Of a stretch of 64,000 nucleotides of DNA, positions 45,931 through 57,403 are shown in pieces. The DNA is from Biscogniauxia marginata (Eukaryota; Ascomycota; Sordariomycetes; Xylariales; Xylariaceae). Below the pieces are notes generated by a model. The model searched no databases. It was not told where the DNA came from and worked only from the letters and a program-made list of their open reading frames with translations. Each line of letters begins with the position of its first letter. The first letter of the stretch is position 1. Where the stretch lies: contig MU404211.1 in NCBI GenBank assembly GCA_022695795.1, positions 1 to 64,000 on the forward strand, in the 5' to 3' direction. Made by a program: the position numbers and the translations under genes.

Positions 45931-48900
45931 ATCGTACATGTAGTACCGATGACATGTAATAACGCGTAATGATGGGATATATGTACCTATGGAAGGTAGG
46001 CAGGCAGGTTTAGGTACTCTGTGTGGTAGGTACTTAAATACTAAATTGGAAAGGTCCGGCCGAGCAGTTAGATGGACCCGTTAGTTGTCTGCTACAAAGC
46101 CGACCAACTAATACAACCAGTTAGTTAGGTAGGTAGGTAGTCGGGTTAGTCAGTCAGTCAAGTCAGTCGGCTAATCAATCAATCATTTAATCAATCAAGC
46201 TATCGTGCATCTATTTACATTCAATAATAATAGCAATCACGATCAGAACCAAACATCCATCCACGCCTACGTCTGTATGATTAAATAGATACCTAGTATT
46301 GTAAATGCAATTTGCAACTATGCAGGCATCCTCTCGGCTACTGCTTTAAGCGATTTGGTATTTACAAATCATTCCAATAGCGTGTTAAAATCTGACATCT
46401 GTAAGAAGGGCCTACAAAAGCCAGCCGTCTATCAAACTCGTTCACCGAAGAAAAGCAGGGGCCGCACTAAGACTATCTTTGTTACGCCCTACCCATACAC
46501 ACGCGTACATACATAGAGACATTGGGTACCTACCTCAACTTGTAGGCAATAGGTATTGTGCAGCTCATTGTCAGCTCTCCCAAGTAGAAAGAAGCAAGTT
46601 TTATCATACTCCAAATGCCCAGTATTTTTTTTCGGTTTCTTTTGTTTTGGTCTGCCCATTTACGTGTAATTCATCTTTTTATGCTATATTGTACATACAA
46701 TCTTCCCCTCTAGATTCCCTGTATTGCGTGCGGTCTCACTGTCGGCGTCAAATAACAAGGGGGCATCAGCCGGGCCGCGCCATGTCTAGCGGAATCAGGA
46801 TTTCTGATTATTAGGCTCAGATCTACTTTTCGCTAGGTAAAGTGGGGGGGAGGGTGAGGCGACGGCTGATTAACGGTGAATGGAACGAGCGGAGTTGAAT
46901 AAATGTATGGATGGGTGCCTACAAGTCTTATGATGTCTAGGTACCTAGTGCACGTATATGTATGAAGTAGTATACATGTAGTAGGCATGTCTAACGTTGC
47001 CACTTGCCAGTGTCGGACGTGGCGGTTTTCCTCTCTTATAAGATGTATTTATTGTACAGTATGCACGTACAATACATGCCTAAACGTGGTAGGTACCCAA
47101 ACTCAGGTACCCAAGGGCAGGCCTGCTATTTTAGATACAAGAGCATTGATAAACCCCCGAGGATAACGACGATCTGCGTCAAGGAATTTCAGATCCAAAT
47201 TTCTCTCCCCCTGGATTTGCAATGCAACCCGTCCGCCAAACCAGGCTCAGGTGGGCTCAGGTTAGCTCGGGTTAGCTGATCTATCTTCACTTCTTACATA
47301 AACCAATATCAATACACATCGCGCAACCCGATCAGCCCAGCTCCAGCTTCATCATGAAACGCTACTGGAGGCTTTTCTCCTGGCCACGATCCAATTTCCA
47401 GAGGGTCAGGCCGGCATCAAAAGCTCAACTGGGGCCAAGAGCCAGCACTCGCCTTGTCTTGCCTCTTATAGACTGACTTGCAGCAGCACATCAAGCGGGG
47501 TTCCCCGACTTCCAAAAGCAAAAAGAGAGAAAAGAAAAAAGAAAAACGCCCTCATCGCCGTCGCTGCAAACTTGGCCTCTCTCGCATGGTCTCTCGCATG
47601 GTCTCTCGCATGGTCTCTCGCATGGTCTCTCGCATGGTCTCTCGCATGGTCTCTCGCATGGTCTCTCGTATTCACTCATACCGTACCCAGCTCGCTAACT
47701 GCAACGATCACGGCGCCGGCTCACACTAAAGCCATCCCCGGGAAAGCAAGAAGAGAAAAGTTCCAACCAACAGAAACGAGTTTGCTGCCCAAATAATGCG
47801 TAAAATCGCTAAAGAGGCTGTCTGGCTGTCTCATCGGTCAGCCAGCTACGGAATAGATGTGGGAATAGATAGATATAGTTTATCCCCTAACCTGGTCAAG
47901 TCGATCCAGATTGGACAATGTGCAAAAATAGACGGAACCGCCCCAGAGGACAAAAGGCAATTAGTGGACCGAGACATGCAACGCGGCAGTCGTTATTCAT
48001 CAAGCCCAGCCGGATATCTCTAGGGTATCTCTAAGCCTGCGTATCACGTATCATCCGTCGTAGCCGACCGAGACGATGCGATGTGCATCCAAATCCCCAA
48101 GATCTCGGGATTTAAACCTCTCTGCCTCACTGACGAGAGAATCACGACAGTGATGGGTGACAGAAAGGGAAATTGTTAAATACCTGCAACTCAATCCTTA
48201 TCCTAGACCAGGGACCAGTACCTTTAGGTATCATGACAGCTGACGCTAGACTCTCCGCTACACATACACACATACCACTGCCAGCGCATGAAAGGAGAAA
48301 TGCAATGCCACTTGTTCAACCCCTTCAACCTGTCATTCGTTCGCACAAAAACCCAGTCAGGGAGTTACAGTCATCGGTCAGCAGACCGGTCGTCAGTGCT
48401 GCTGTCAGGTGAAAGGGGGGGGCGAGGGACGGGGGACGAGGGGGGGAAAAAAGCCTCTTATTATTCCCCCGGCTCGTCGAGGACAAGATGCGCATACCTA
48501 CCTAGGTAGGTACCTATCTATATAAAAATCCACAAGGAGCACGGCGGGTCGGGTCTAGCTCGGTCAAGGCTCTGCCGATCCCTTACTTAGCTGAGAATCG
48601 TACGTAGGACAGTTAAGGTCTAGATATCCAACATATACTAATCTACCACATGCCCAGCTTGCCGGCCTAGCTCTGCTTAGCCTGCTTGTTACAGTAACTT
48701 ACCGGTACTTACCTTTCCTAAGCCAACTCCAACTGTCGGGCCTCCCAAGTTAGCCATTCGGCTTTCCTCTTTAGGTCCTCAGTGCAACTCTGAGGTACCC
48801 GGAATACTACATAACTACCAACCTATATAATCGCGAGGAGCGTAGCCCTCTCCTCTTCCTTTCCCTGGACTAACGAGAACACATCTGCCTCGCCTTCACC

Positions 48901-51900
48901 GAACTGCCTTGGCCGTCTTACTACAGTGTAGGTACCCTGTTGTCCTACCGTCGATAGCTGTAGGTCATGCCATCCGGGATGCACAGCCACACGGATCGGG
49001 AGCGAGCTAAGTGCGACAGCATTACGTTCGAGGCGGCTTCTGCGTCCAAGTTCTTCCTTCTCAGGGCAAAGACTTTGCTTGTCATGAAGTTGCCATGAAT
49101 AATGTATTGCTCTAGCTATATCTTATATATCGCGCCTTTATTCCGTGTTCAGGATGATCCTAGCCCATGGAATCCTTCCTAGTTACGATATACACACACC
49201 AGCTGTTACCCAACTTCACCCCAACGCCCTGCGCATGGGGTAGAATGCACTCTTAAAGGAGTACGTGTTTCTATACACGCATACCTACATATAAGAGCGG
49301 GCCAAGCGATCAAAAATTAAGCCTCTAGATCTTCCTGATGTGCATTCGAGTCCATACAAGCCAGACCACAAGGATTATAGATGGGAGGCTGACACTTTAA
49401 GATGCTGTTATTCGGCGTTATATTCAAGTCATTCACTGCCGTCCCCGAGTTTTACGGATCGTGATTTGCTCGGGATACGTTGTTCTGCAATCGCTCGACT
49501 ATCAACCAGATATTACCTCTAATAACATTCTAGAAGGCAAGGGGAAAAGAATGGATGGAGAAGGGAAATCAAATAGCACACCCTCTAAGGACCCGCGCTA
49601 TATGACAATTCTACTCGTCCACCTAAACAACCATTCGACTGACGACGTGACGGTCATCTATTGGCCTGCGACTACACACGATATTCCAGTCCGGCTGTTT
49701 CATGTGGCATAGTCAATACAGAAAAACCACTTGTTCCGGCTCGTAAATGCTCGCACGCGAGGCCAATCATGCTCACGTCTCGTGGGGTTCATTCAACTAA
49801 CGTGAACTCGCAGGTTTTGATATATGAAGTCCTGAGAGATAAGTGCCTCTGCTAGTTGGTATTTAAGTCTGCTAGGGCCTAGATCCTATAAGATAGCCAA
49901 GTCTGTACATACTATGCTCGTCTTAAGTCACGATTACCAAGTCCTCTTATAAATAGCCACTACAGTCTTCACGAAGACCACCGACATAGTTCACCCTTGC
50001 CGACCCATAATGCGTCTCGTCAGATTTACGGCTCAGCGTGTTGTTTACTGGTCCTGCTGTTTAACCAGACCTGCTTCTAATAACATCGTCAAGCCTTCAA
50101 GAACTCTCTGCATTTTCGTCTCCGCCGTTCTATTGCCCCATCACGACTTTCTAGCCCTCCAAGAGCCTGTAGTTTCATAGTCCCATATGACACGCAGCTT
50201 CGGGTAGACCACAGCCTACCGACCTCAACTTCACGTCAAGAAATTCGTGTGGTGTTCTGGGAGCATTTAGTCATGGGAACCTGACACGTGGGCGTTGCTG
50301 TGAACATTTTTGTCATAGATAGGCTACTAATATCGGATACAATCACATTATTCTTCTAGACATACCCTAAGGATAACAATACCCCCATGCCCCTCAGATG
50401 AGGCAAAGTAGCTAACCCTAGTGTGAGTAGAGATGTATAAGTGGACTATGAGGTATAGATTATTCGCTATGGAACACAGACAAAGCAATACCAAGTAGTA
50501 TCTATTAATATATATATCTGTACATGTCCGGAAGGTGTTTTGAATAATCAGCACCGCGCTTTTATATTGTCTAGTAGACACCTAGAAACACATGTCTTCT
50601 CAATCTACTCTGCACATGCTACTAGCTCCTCTTTGCCATATTCTACCACGTCCTCAGCTCATGACCTAACTCATAGCACCTTCGTAGGAAATAAGTTTCC
50701 TATTCGTGCATTTGTTGCAATATTCAGTGTCGTAAATGTCGCGAGTATATCATACCATACTGGGAGCAGCGCTATCATAAATTCTGGCAGCATGCATCGT
50801 GGACCTAAATACGGCAGCAAAATCGCATCGTAGTTCCAATTTTGACAGTCCAGCAGTTATTGACACGGTGTCAACATCATCTACTTAAGTATGAGATGGT
50901 GTGATGCCTGTCTGGATCATATACCCTCAAGCCTATAGCTTGAACCCTCCTAACAACGATCCTTGACCTAAAAAAAAAGCATACTTGGACCCTTAGCTGA
51001 AGGGTTGTCTTATATAATCCTAATGAATAACCACCGAGCCTACTTCCCCTTTCTAATTTGCTGAAAAAGCATTGAAACTACGGGCCATTAGCTCTGGAAT
51101 GCCCGTAACAAACTATAAATTCCCTCATAATTTCAGACCTCGAAGCGCGCAAATGTCCTAGTGTAGTTGTCACTTCTCGAGGCTCCCGGCTGGTGTTGGG
51201 ACGTCCAATTTCTAGACCCCGATGAAGGAATATGAAGCCCTAAAATGCAGGAGGATATGTAGACGAATTTATTCGAATATAGATGTCATAGTTTTATATA
51301 TTATACTCGTGTATAGCACCTTAATCTCCCGAACTATGTTTACATAATGGTCACCAGCTATATAGGAGGAATACTTGGCTATTAAGGAAACTACCTAATC
51401 TTTGCTAAAACCTGGTAAATACCACTATTAAACTGTCAACTTTATTTATAATATCTTATTACGCCTCGTATGCTAAGTTGTAACATAAGACATAATCATA
51501 TATTCGAATTTATTATGATTAGTTTTATAAAACTTAAATCTTGCGATATTTTAAGTAGACTTTTTAACATCGTGAGATAAATATAAATGCTATTAAGAAA
51601 CATTTAGCGTACTTGAAGCTAGCCTTTTCATTTGTGAATGTAGCATATATGTTTTACTAAGTATATTTTAGTGACGTAGCAAACCTCGGATTTTGTATAG
51701 CTCAAGTTACATGCATAGAAATAGCACACGTCAATTATAATATTTAGAGACACAAAATCACAGAAATGCTGAGTTGGAAATGAGCATCTGAATGACATAC
51801 GTTTCTCCATAGACACTCTATTTCAATCAAAGTAATTATTTGTTAGGAAAGGATAGGTAGTCATTTTCAACTATTCTACGAAGGGAACCCCCAGGATTAG

Positions 51901-52114
51901 TCTCAATAATTCCGAAGGTCTGAGGACAGGAACCAACAACAGGCATGGATGCGTCTAGTTTTAATTTGAACCTTAACAGGTCGACTATTTAGTCGCAGAT
52001 CGAGGTACTTGCGTAAGAGCGATGCCACATATCAAGCCCCCGCGGTTATCTGCAGAACTATGAATATAGTTGGAAGCGACTGCTTAATTCAACATACAAT
52101 TTCTTCCCTCGTCA
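45931..52114. other. Gene-poor 6-kb region
   Basis: No ORF with a recognisable domain or convincing intron structure was found on either strand. Features seen are many TAGGTACC/CCTAGGTA words (45835-47110, 48490-48950), short tetranucleotide runs (TAGG, AGTC and CAAT types, 46120-46200), the 12-bp tandem repeat at 47581, and rising AT content from about 51240. Short frames at 47004, 48173, 49340 and 50540 are not supported. Non-coding transcripts or decayed genes are possible. Confidence 0.45.
47581..47664 (+). repeat. 12-bp tandem repeat, 7 perfect copies
   Basis: The unit CTCGCATGGTCT is repeated seven times without change and followed by a degenerate eighth copy (CTCGTA). The unit length is a multiple of three, so it keeps frames open on both strands (RMVS on plus, DHAR on minus) without being evidence of a gene. 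A purine-rich run (47515-47548) precedes it. Confidence 0.95.
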
Positions 52115-53022
52115 ATGCCTCGAGGCGTGGGAGGTGATGCGCCTCTAATACTCAGTGTTCTGTGGGCTTTGAGAAGTATTACCTTCATCCCCGTCGTGCT
52201 CCACCTGTATACCCGCATCAAAGTAGTGAACACATATGGAATGGATGATCGTTTCTATAACACGGACTTTGTGAGTACTTCTCATATTAGCCTAGGATGA
52301 TTTTATAGCCAATTCGAGGGTCGATGTCTATATTAGTAACAACTCTCAGAATCAAGAACTATCTTCCCTATTTTCTAACGTGGTTTCTTCAGATCTTCTA
52401 TAACGTTTACGACATCATGGTTCAAATATCTGCAACCTTTAGCTTCGGCATGGACGTTACTAAAATCACTCTGGAAGATGACGTGCCTCAAGCGATTCTT
52501 TACGAGGCGACTGGGCAGACTTTGTCCGTCATAGGAATCGTCATCGCAAAATATTTGGTTGACTTATTCATTCTACGAATTGTGACAACAGGTGTTATAG
52601 CGATTTGGGTTCCTGCGGTAATATTTGGTATCCCAGCTGCGGTATCTCTGCTGGTATTCTGGTTCTCGTGCACACCCGCAACATACCTATAGGATCACCG
52701 AATCGATAGTCATTGTAATATCGACCCGAGGCGGATCTCGGTGCATGAGGGTGCCTGTAGTGTGGTTATTGAATTTTGGTATGCTGGTCTTCCGTGGTAT
52801 CTCCTCTGGAAGCTTAGCATGCCGAGAAGAGAGAAACTTGTCATTGCTTCTAGTATGAGCTGTGGCCCCGTGTAAGTCTTTGAACCCACCCTGGGAAGAA
52901 ATTTAGCATACTAACCTGAGGAACGGTTGAGGGCTACGGCCTATGGTACAAAGAGAGCAGCAGAACTATATAAATTAGGAAGCCCTAACTACCATGTATG
53001 TGTCCTCGCTTTATTTTGGTAA
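52115..53022 (+). pseudogene. Fungal Rhodopsin-domain (PTH11/SAT4-like) membrane protein, decayed
   Basis: The first exon (52115-52270) encodes MPRGVGGDAPLILSVLWALR and SITFIPVVLHLYTRIKVVN, ending at a GTGAGT donor. The next starts at 52393 with IFYNVYDIMVQISATFSFGM and continues through VTKITLEDDVPQAILYEATG to LLVFWFSCTPATYL. There a TAG (52690) stands where the family has Trp. The same frame continues HRIDSHCNIDPR, FWYAGLPWYLLWKLSMPRRE and KLVIASSMSCGPV. After a further break, YKLGSPNYHVCVLALFW ends at 53020. The pattern (MDDxF, DDVPKAILYEA, FSCxPxxxLWD, YAxLPWxxLWxL) is that of the fungal Rhodopsin domain family of seven-helix proteins, some of which are surface receptors. It lacks the last helices and tail. 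Confidence 0.78.
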
Positions 53023-54226
53023 CCACGCAACCGACTCTCATTCACTTTCATTCTGACTACTATTGTATAATATCTAAAGAGGTTCCCACCAAGTATGTCT
53101 TGAAACATTGTTAACTTGGTTATCCAATTACACGGGACACTGCCTGCCTAATAGTATGGCATACAGATGAGCAAGCAGTGAATATGTTTGGCGTTGATAT
53201 TCCCATCTACCTACCGTTTACCGACATGTTTTCAATAGGTTCCTATCAAAACATAACGGCAATATGAGTCAAGACTGACATGATAATCAACAAGTGGTAT
53301 TGAGATAAATGCTATTAATATGAATACCTTCCGTATCATTGAGGGTACTATTTATTCAAACAACAAGGTAGCCAGCGCCGGCAATGTGTCAGAGGATATC
53401 AGGAGCTTTAGATGCAGGTAAGAATAATAAGTGAATATCCCGAGTCTTTTGGATAGACCTTTGAGAATCTCAGTCTCATAGGCAACAAATCTACAATATT
53501 ATTATCCGTTTAACGTCTATCACCGGTCCCTCTAAGTATACCAAATAATACCACGGTAGAGAAGATGGGGGTTAGCAAGATATTTGACAAAAAGGAAAGT
53601 AGTTACTTTATCCCGGTCCGCGACAATATGGCTGAGTTCCCTATAATATTAATTGCTAGGCTAGAATGTTTATATAAGTCGCTGTCATGAGCTTGGCCTA
53701 AAATATTAATCTTTAATTACCTAATTAACTATATGATGATTTCATATTTCGAGGGATTAATTTTGATGCCCCCCAAGTACTACATTCGAACAAAGATTGT
53801 TTGTGTTAGGCATTAACCAAGCTTACTAGTTACAGGAAAATCAGAAGAGCGTTGTAAGTATGGTAATAGGGGCAATATCAATCACATTCTGAACAGGATT
53901 CTAGGTTAGAAATCTTTGCTGATTCGCTTTGTAGTTCTATATTGGCTTCAAATGCTTGAGTATTGGGCTAAGAATGATAATCTGGCACATCGTATAGACA
54001 ATGCCTTTGTTCTCCTAATATCTCATCTTAGTTTCATGTTGCATCTAGAACAAAGAATAATCTATCCCCCATAAAGATGATGCATAAGGAGCGGCAGTAC
54101 TATACGCCATCATTATTTTACTGTATAAATAATGCAAACAGCCAAACAGATGTTCATCAACTAATCTACTAAATATCGTCATTACATCCTATCGAATCTT
54201 TCGAACTTTGCGTAAACGCTTGAGAT
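53023..54226. other. Intergenic, no gene supported
   Basis: Somewhat AT-rich (AATATTAAT-type words at 53640-53770), with no long ORF and no transposon ends recognised. It could include further decayed parts of the membrane-protein gene, but none were identified. Confidence 0.45.
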
Positions 54227-54673
54227 ATGACATCACCACAAATACCAAAGAACAAGCTATCATACTCTTCGGACAAGCAACATGCAGCATTGAGGGGAAA
54301 CCCCAAATCACTAGTGTTGTCTCCCGAGGAATGGAGAAATATCAACCAACGCATCAGAAAGACGGTTGATATAGTCCTTTCTAGGAACTATACCCTCGAG
54401 GGATCGGAGCCAGGAATCTGGGTTCTAGATGCCAATCTAGGGGTTGCATTGCTAGCTGAGGTTATAGTTAGACCCCTGAGGACGCAATGTTCCCTGGAAG
54501 ATCCGAAGCTCCATGCGAAAATCCGAGCTATGGGGAACGATGTAACACACAAGGAATTCCGCCATACGTACGTTGGGGGGAAAGTCTGGTTTCGCTTCAA
54601 GATGCTGGATCTCGAACTTGCTATCAAGCCTATTGAAGATCGATGTGACCGCGAGGACAGAGGCGAAAGCTGA
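54227..54673 (+). CDS. Hypothetical protein (148 aa), orphan
   Basis: An intron-free frame starting MTSPQIPKNKLSYSSDKQHA. The protein is basic in its first half and mixed after, with a predicted helix-rich middle (SPEEWRNINQRIRKTVDIVL) and a conserved-looking stretch IWVLDANLGVALLAEVIVRP. There is no signal peptide or membrane segment, and no known domain was recognised. The codon mix looks like a real gene rather than a shadow frame (no longer frame opposes it), but the length alone does not prove expression. It stands between a decayed gene and another orphan ORF. Confidence 0.45.
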   Translation: MTSPQIPKNKLSYSSDKQHAALRGNPKSLVLSPEEWRNINQRIRKTVDIVLSRNYTLEGSEPGIWVLDANLGVALLAEVIVRPLRTQCSLEDPKLHAKIRAMGNDVTHKEFRHTYVGGKVWFRFKMLDLELAIKPIEDRCDREDRGES

Positions 54674-55371
54674 GAGCGATGCTCATAGTAGAGTGAGGGA
54701 AGATGCTGAAGAACCTGAAAGACTGACTTAGTAACCTTCCTTGCCGCGGAGAACTTACTCGTGAATATGTCTTCCTATTGTATGTTGCTTTCTTTCTTTA
54801 TTATAGTTAACACATTCCTATACATCTATAAGCTCTCATACTGACAAACTGTAACCGGCAGTGGTTTGAATTGTTTGAGAAGTACGCTGCTCTTTGTCAA
54901 ATGTGCATAAAGGACGAATTGAGACCCATCCCGAGGGGTTCTTTGACTTCTATATATTCGCCGAAAATAGCTGTCTTAGATTTCTGCTCTCGGTCTCGAT
55001 AGCAACAAAGACAATAGTATTGACATACCCTTTCTCTCGACCTCCGTAGGCTCGAAAGCCTAGTCCCATCTTTACGATCCCTTGGCACACACTTGATCGA
55101 TTCCTGACAGATTATCTGCCACAAGAGCTGATGTTGTTGATAAGCTGTAGCGCTTTCGTTATTAAATTTAGAGCTTCAACGGCAACGTCTAAGTTGTGAT
55201 AGAAGTTGGGCCACCAAAAGGAGCCAACGTTGACGTCTTGCAGAAATCTTCCTTCAATATCTAGGGAATAATTCTTAACTACCGGTTTCACCACCAAACA
55301 ACAACTACATCGCACATATCCACAAAACAAAACAAAATTACCCACTGTTCACCCTCACCTAAGTTTCTAAA
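54674..55371. other. Intergenic with two short minus-strand frames
   Basis: On the minus strand, 55345-55112 reads LDIEGRFLQDVNVGSFWWPN and NLDVAVEALNLITKALQLIN. A second frame, 55124-54897, reads IICQESIKCVPRDRKDGTRL. The first piece is protein-like and could be an exon of an unrecognised gene or relic, but no start, splice pair or family could be fixed. Confidence 0.35.
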
Positions 55372-55644
55372 ATGTCCACCTGGACTGAGCGGTGCGAACT
55401 CACAGCGCACAAGATCATTCGGCGCGGCTTCGATATCGAGTATCTACACGGGATGACGAGCGTTAAGATAGGTACGGAGTTGGGTACGGGCGTGTACCTG
55501 ATGGTGTCGGCTGGAGTCAAGTCGGTGCGCAACGTCCGGCATACGACGGTGGGGATTAGTGAGGGCCTTCGGGATATGGCGCAAGACGGACTTGAAGGGA
55601 AGATGATACTGTACGGACTAGGATTCCAGTTCATGCGTAGTTAA
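55372..55644 (+). CDS. Hypothetical small protein (90 aa)
   Basis: An intron-free frame starting MSTWTERCELTAHKIIRRGF and ending GLGFQFMRS. It contains a Gly/Val-rich middle (IGTELGTGVYLMVSAGVKSV), no signal peptide and no membrane helix long enough to call. No family was recognised. The ATG is preceded by a purine at -3 (AAAATGT), a reasonable fungal start context. It may be a genuine small gene or a remnant of a longer one. Confidence 0.45.
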   Translation: MSTWTERCELTAHKIIRRGFDIEYLHGMTSVKIGTELGTGVYLMVSAGVKSVRNVRHTTVGISEGLRDMAQDGLEGKMILYGLGFQFMRS

Positions 55645-56056
55645 TGAGGAGGATGGGGATAGAAAGGGCGAGGGAAAGTAGAGAAGAGAGGAAGACCAAT
55701 AGAGAACGGTTCTAGTCTTGGATGCTTCACCAAATTATATCCTGGCTCTAGGTAATCTGGGGAAGGTAATTGGCGCACAGGTATCTCTTTACTTAAAGGC
55801 GTGATGGTATCTAGGACGGTCTATAGGGGTGTTGTTCAGTAGAAGGGGTTCGGCATTTCTACTGAGAGAGGTAGACAATTAATTCACCCCTGACCAAAAT
55901 TTCTCTCGAGACCCAATAATCTAGCCTGGGATGTCTTCGCCATCCAAAGAGAACTCCCCGGCGTGGCAAAATATCAATTTACCAACAAGGGCTGCAACAC
56001 TAGACTGCAGTTCACCAGCGAGCTTGCACAACCTTGGGCTGATCTCCCTATCCCTC
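55645..56056. other. Intergenic, nothing recognised
   Basis: It contains the 3' flanks of the small plus-strand ORF and the minus-strand Mpv17-family gene. No further ORF, repeat or RNA is supported. Confidence 0.5.
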
Positions 56057-56873
56057 TTATTTGGCAGCTACCAGGCTCAGGTAGACACCCCACCCCACTC
56101 CAGCAAGCCCCCCCACAAGGTTGCGTCCCTCGATGGTCTTGACAAAAACGAAGTTGATCAAGCTCACGAGGGGCCACAACTTCCAGCTGGCGACCAGGAG
56201 GGGGTAGAACTCGGTCTGACTGCGCTCGACCACACCGGACCAGTTTACCTTCCCGTAATCGACGGCACCCGGCGATAAGAGATACTGTATGCTCTTGTCA
56301 GGACTAGCAAACAGAGCACCCTCTGGGCGGACCATAGCCTCCCGAATAGAGTGCATGAATAGACTTAGTAGGATAGTGTTTCCGGCGGCCCCGACCGTCT
56401 GGTCGAGAATCAGCTTGATAATCGTGTTAGTAATATTGAGCTTGGGCTCAACTAGTCTTCCCTCCTTGGCCTCCCTCTCGAGTTCCTTCTCATCATTCGC
56501 TGCCGCCGAGGCTACTGCCTCGGACGTTGGCGCGATGTGGGAGGCTGGGAAGGTTGACTCCAAGAAATCTTGCCTAAAGAGTATTTAGTACGGTCATAAA
56601 ACGTCACGGCAGACGGAGGATAGTGCGGTAGTACCATAAGAAGTTGGGCGGCACGTTGAGGAATGCATATAGGATGAACTGGAACACGGGCACCCAATCT
56701 ATGACGAGAGCGGTCTAGAAAATAGGCAGTTAGAAGCGATGCATATTTTCTAATGGCTATATTTACAGGTATACCTCAGTTTGATATGCAGTAAGGCATT
56801 GGGCTAGGATGTTGGATGTTGCAGCCAGCACGGCTGACTGTATAGTTGCAGTGACAATCGGAGGTAATGCCAT
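56057..56873 (-). CDS. Mpv17/PMP22 family membrane protein
   Basis: Three exons are inferred: 56873-56775, 56714-56635 and 56573-56057 (introns 60 and 61 bp), giving 231 aa. The N-terminal helix (IQSAVLAATSNILAQCLT) shows the small-residue and Gln pattern of the family. DWVPVFQFILYAFLNVPPNF is followed by LDQTVGAAGNTILLSLF, then WKLWPLVSLINFVFVKTIEG and GWGVYLSL, matching the family's C-terminal WP...(N)F...VP..R......W..YLS signature. A charged insert (DEKELEREAKEGRLVEPK) sits between helices, as in fungal members. Mpv17/PMP22/Sym1 proteins have four helices and sit in peroxisomal or inner mitochondrial membranes, possibly forming channels; which membrane applies here is not clear. Confidence 0.9.
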
Positions 56874-57403
56874 GGTGGTGACAAGATGTCGAGAGACTAG
56901 GTGGCCTGCGATATTTCAGGGAAATGACATTGAGCTTATAAGCCACGCGACGTACTGTTGGTTGTGACCTTGGAATGAAAATAGGTAACGTGAAGTAAAC
57001 TGGGACGAATTTGTGACGTGGGGTGGGTTTGGGGTGTACTAGGTAAGTTTAACCTTGGAAAAAAGGAAGCATCCATAGGTTGGAAGCGCTGTCGATGAGA
57101 CTAGGCTAACAACAGCTAGCAGAACCGTAGCTTAACCATGTTGAAAGCTGGCCTTTGACCTACTACTGACTAATCACATATACATGTAGCTTAGGGTGGC
57201 CGGTCGGTGGGGCTGCAAAAGGGGTTGCAGCTTCATTATGAATATACAGCTTTTCTATTTTCTCTATTTAAGGGCAAGAATGCATGTCCTGCGTGGTTTC
57301 CTAGGCACGCTGTTGAGACTGAGCACGCCCCGTACCTGGTTGGTTATTATATGACAGCGTGATGAGATAAGGCGACCAAGTGCCTGCATCTGGTCCTTCT
57401 TAC
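56874..57403. other. Intergenic region
   Basis: It holds the promoter of the Mpv17-family gene and the 3' flank of YIF1, both on the minus strand. Nothing else was recognised. Confidence 0.5.

Noticed and set aside
47581..47664. Possible CRISPR-like array
   Set aside because: The repeats are contiguous with no spacers, and the DNA is fungal.
47466..47796. Several ORFs with DHAR, RMVS or CERP repeats
   Set aside because: They arise from the 12-bp tandem repeat, which keeps all frames open; no other coding signal is present.
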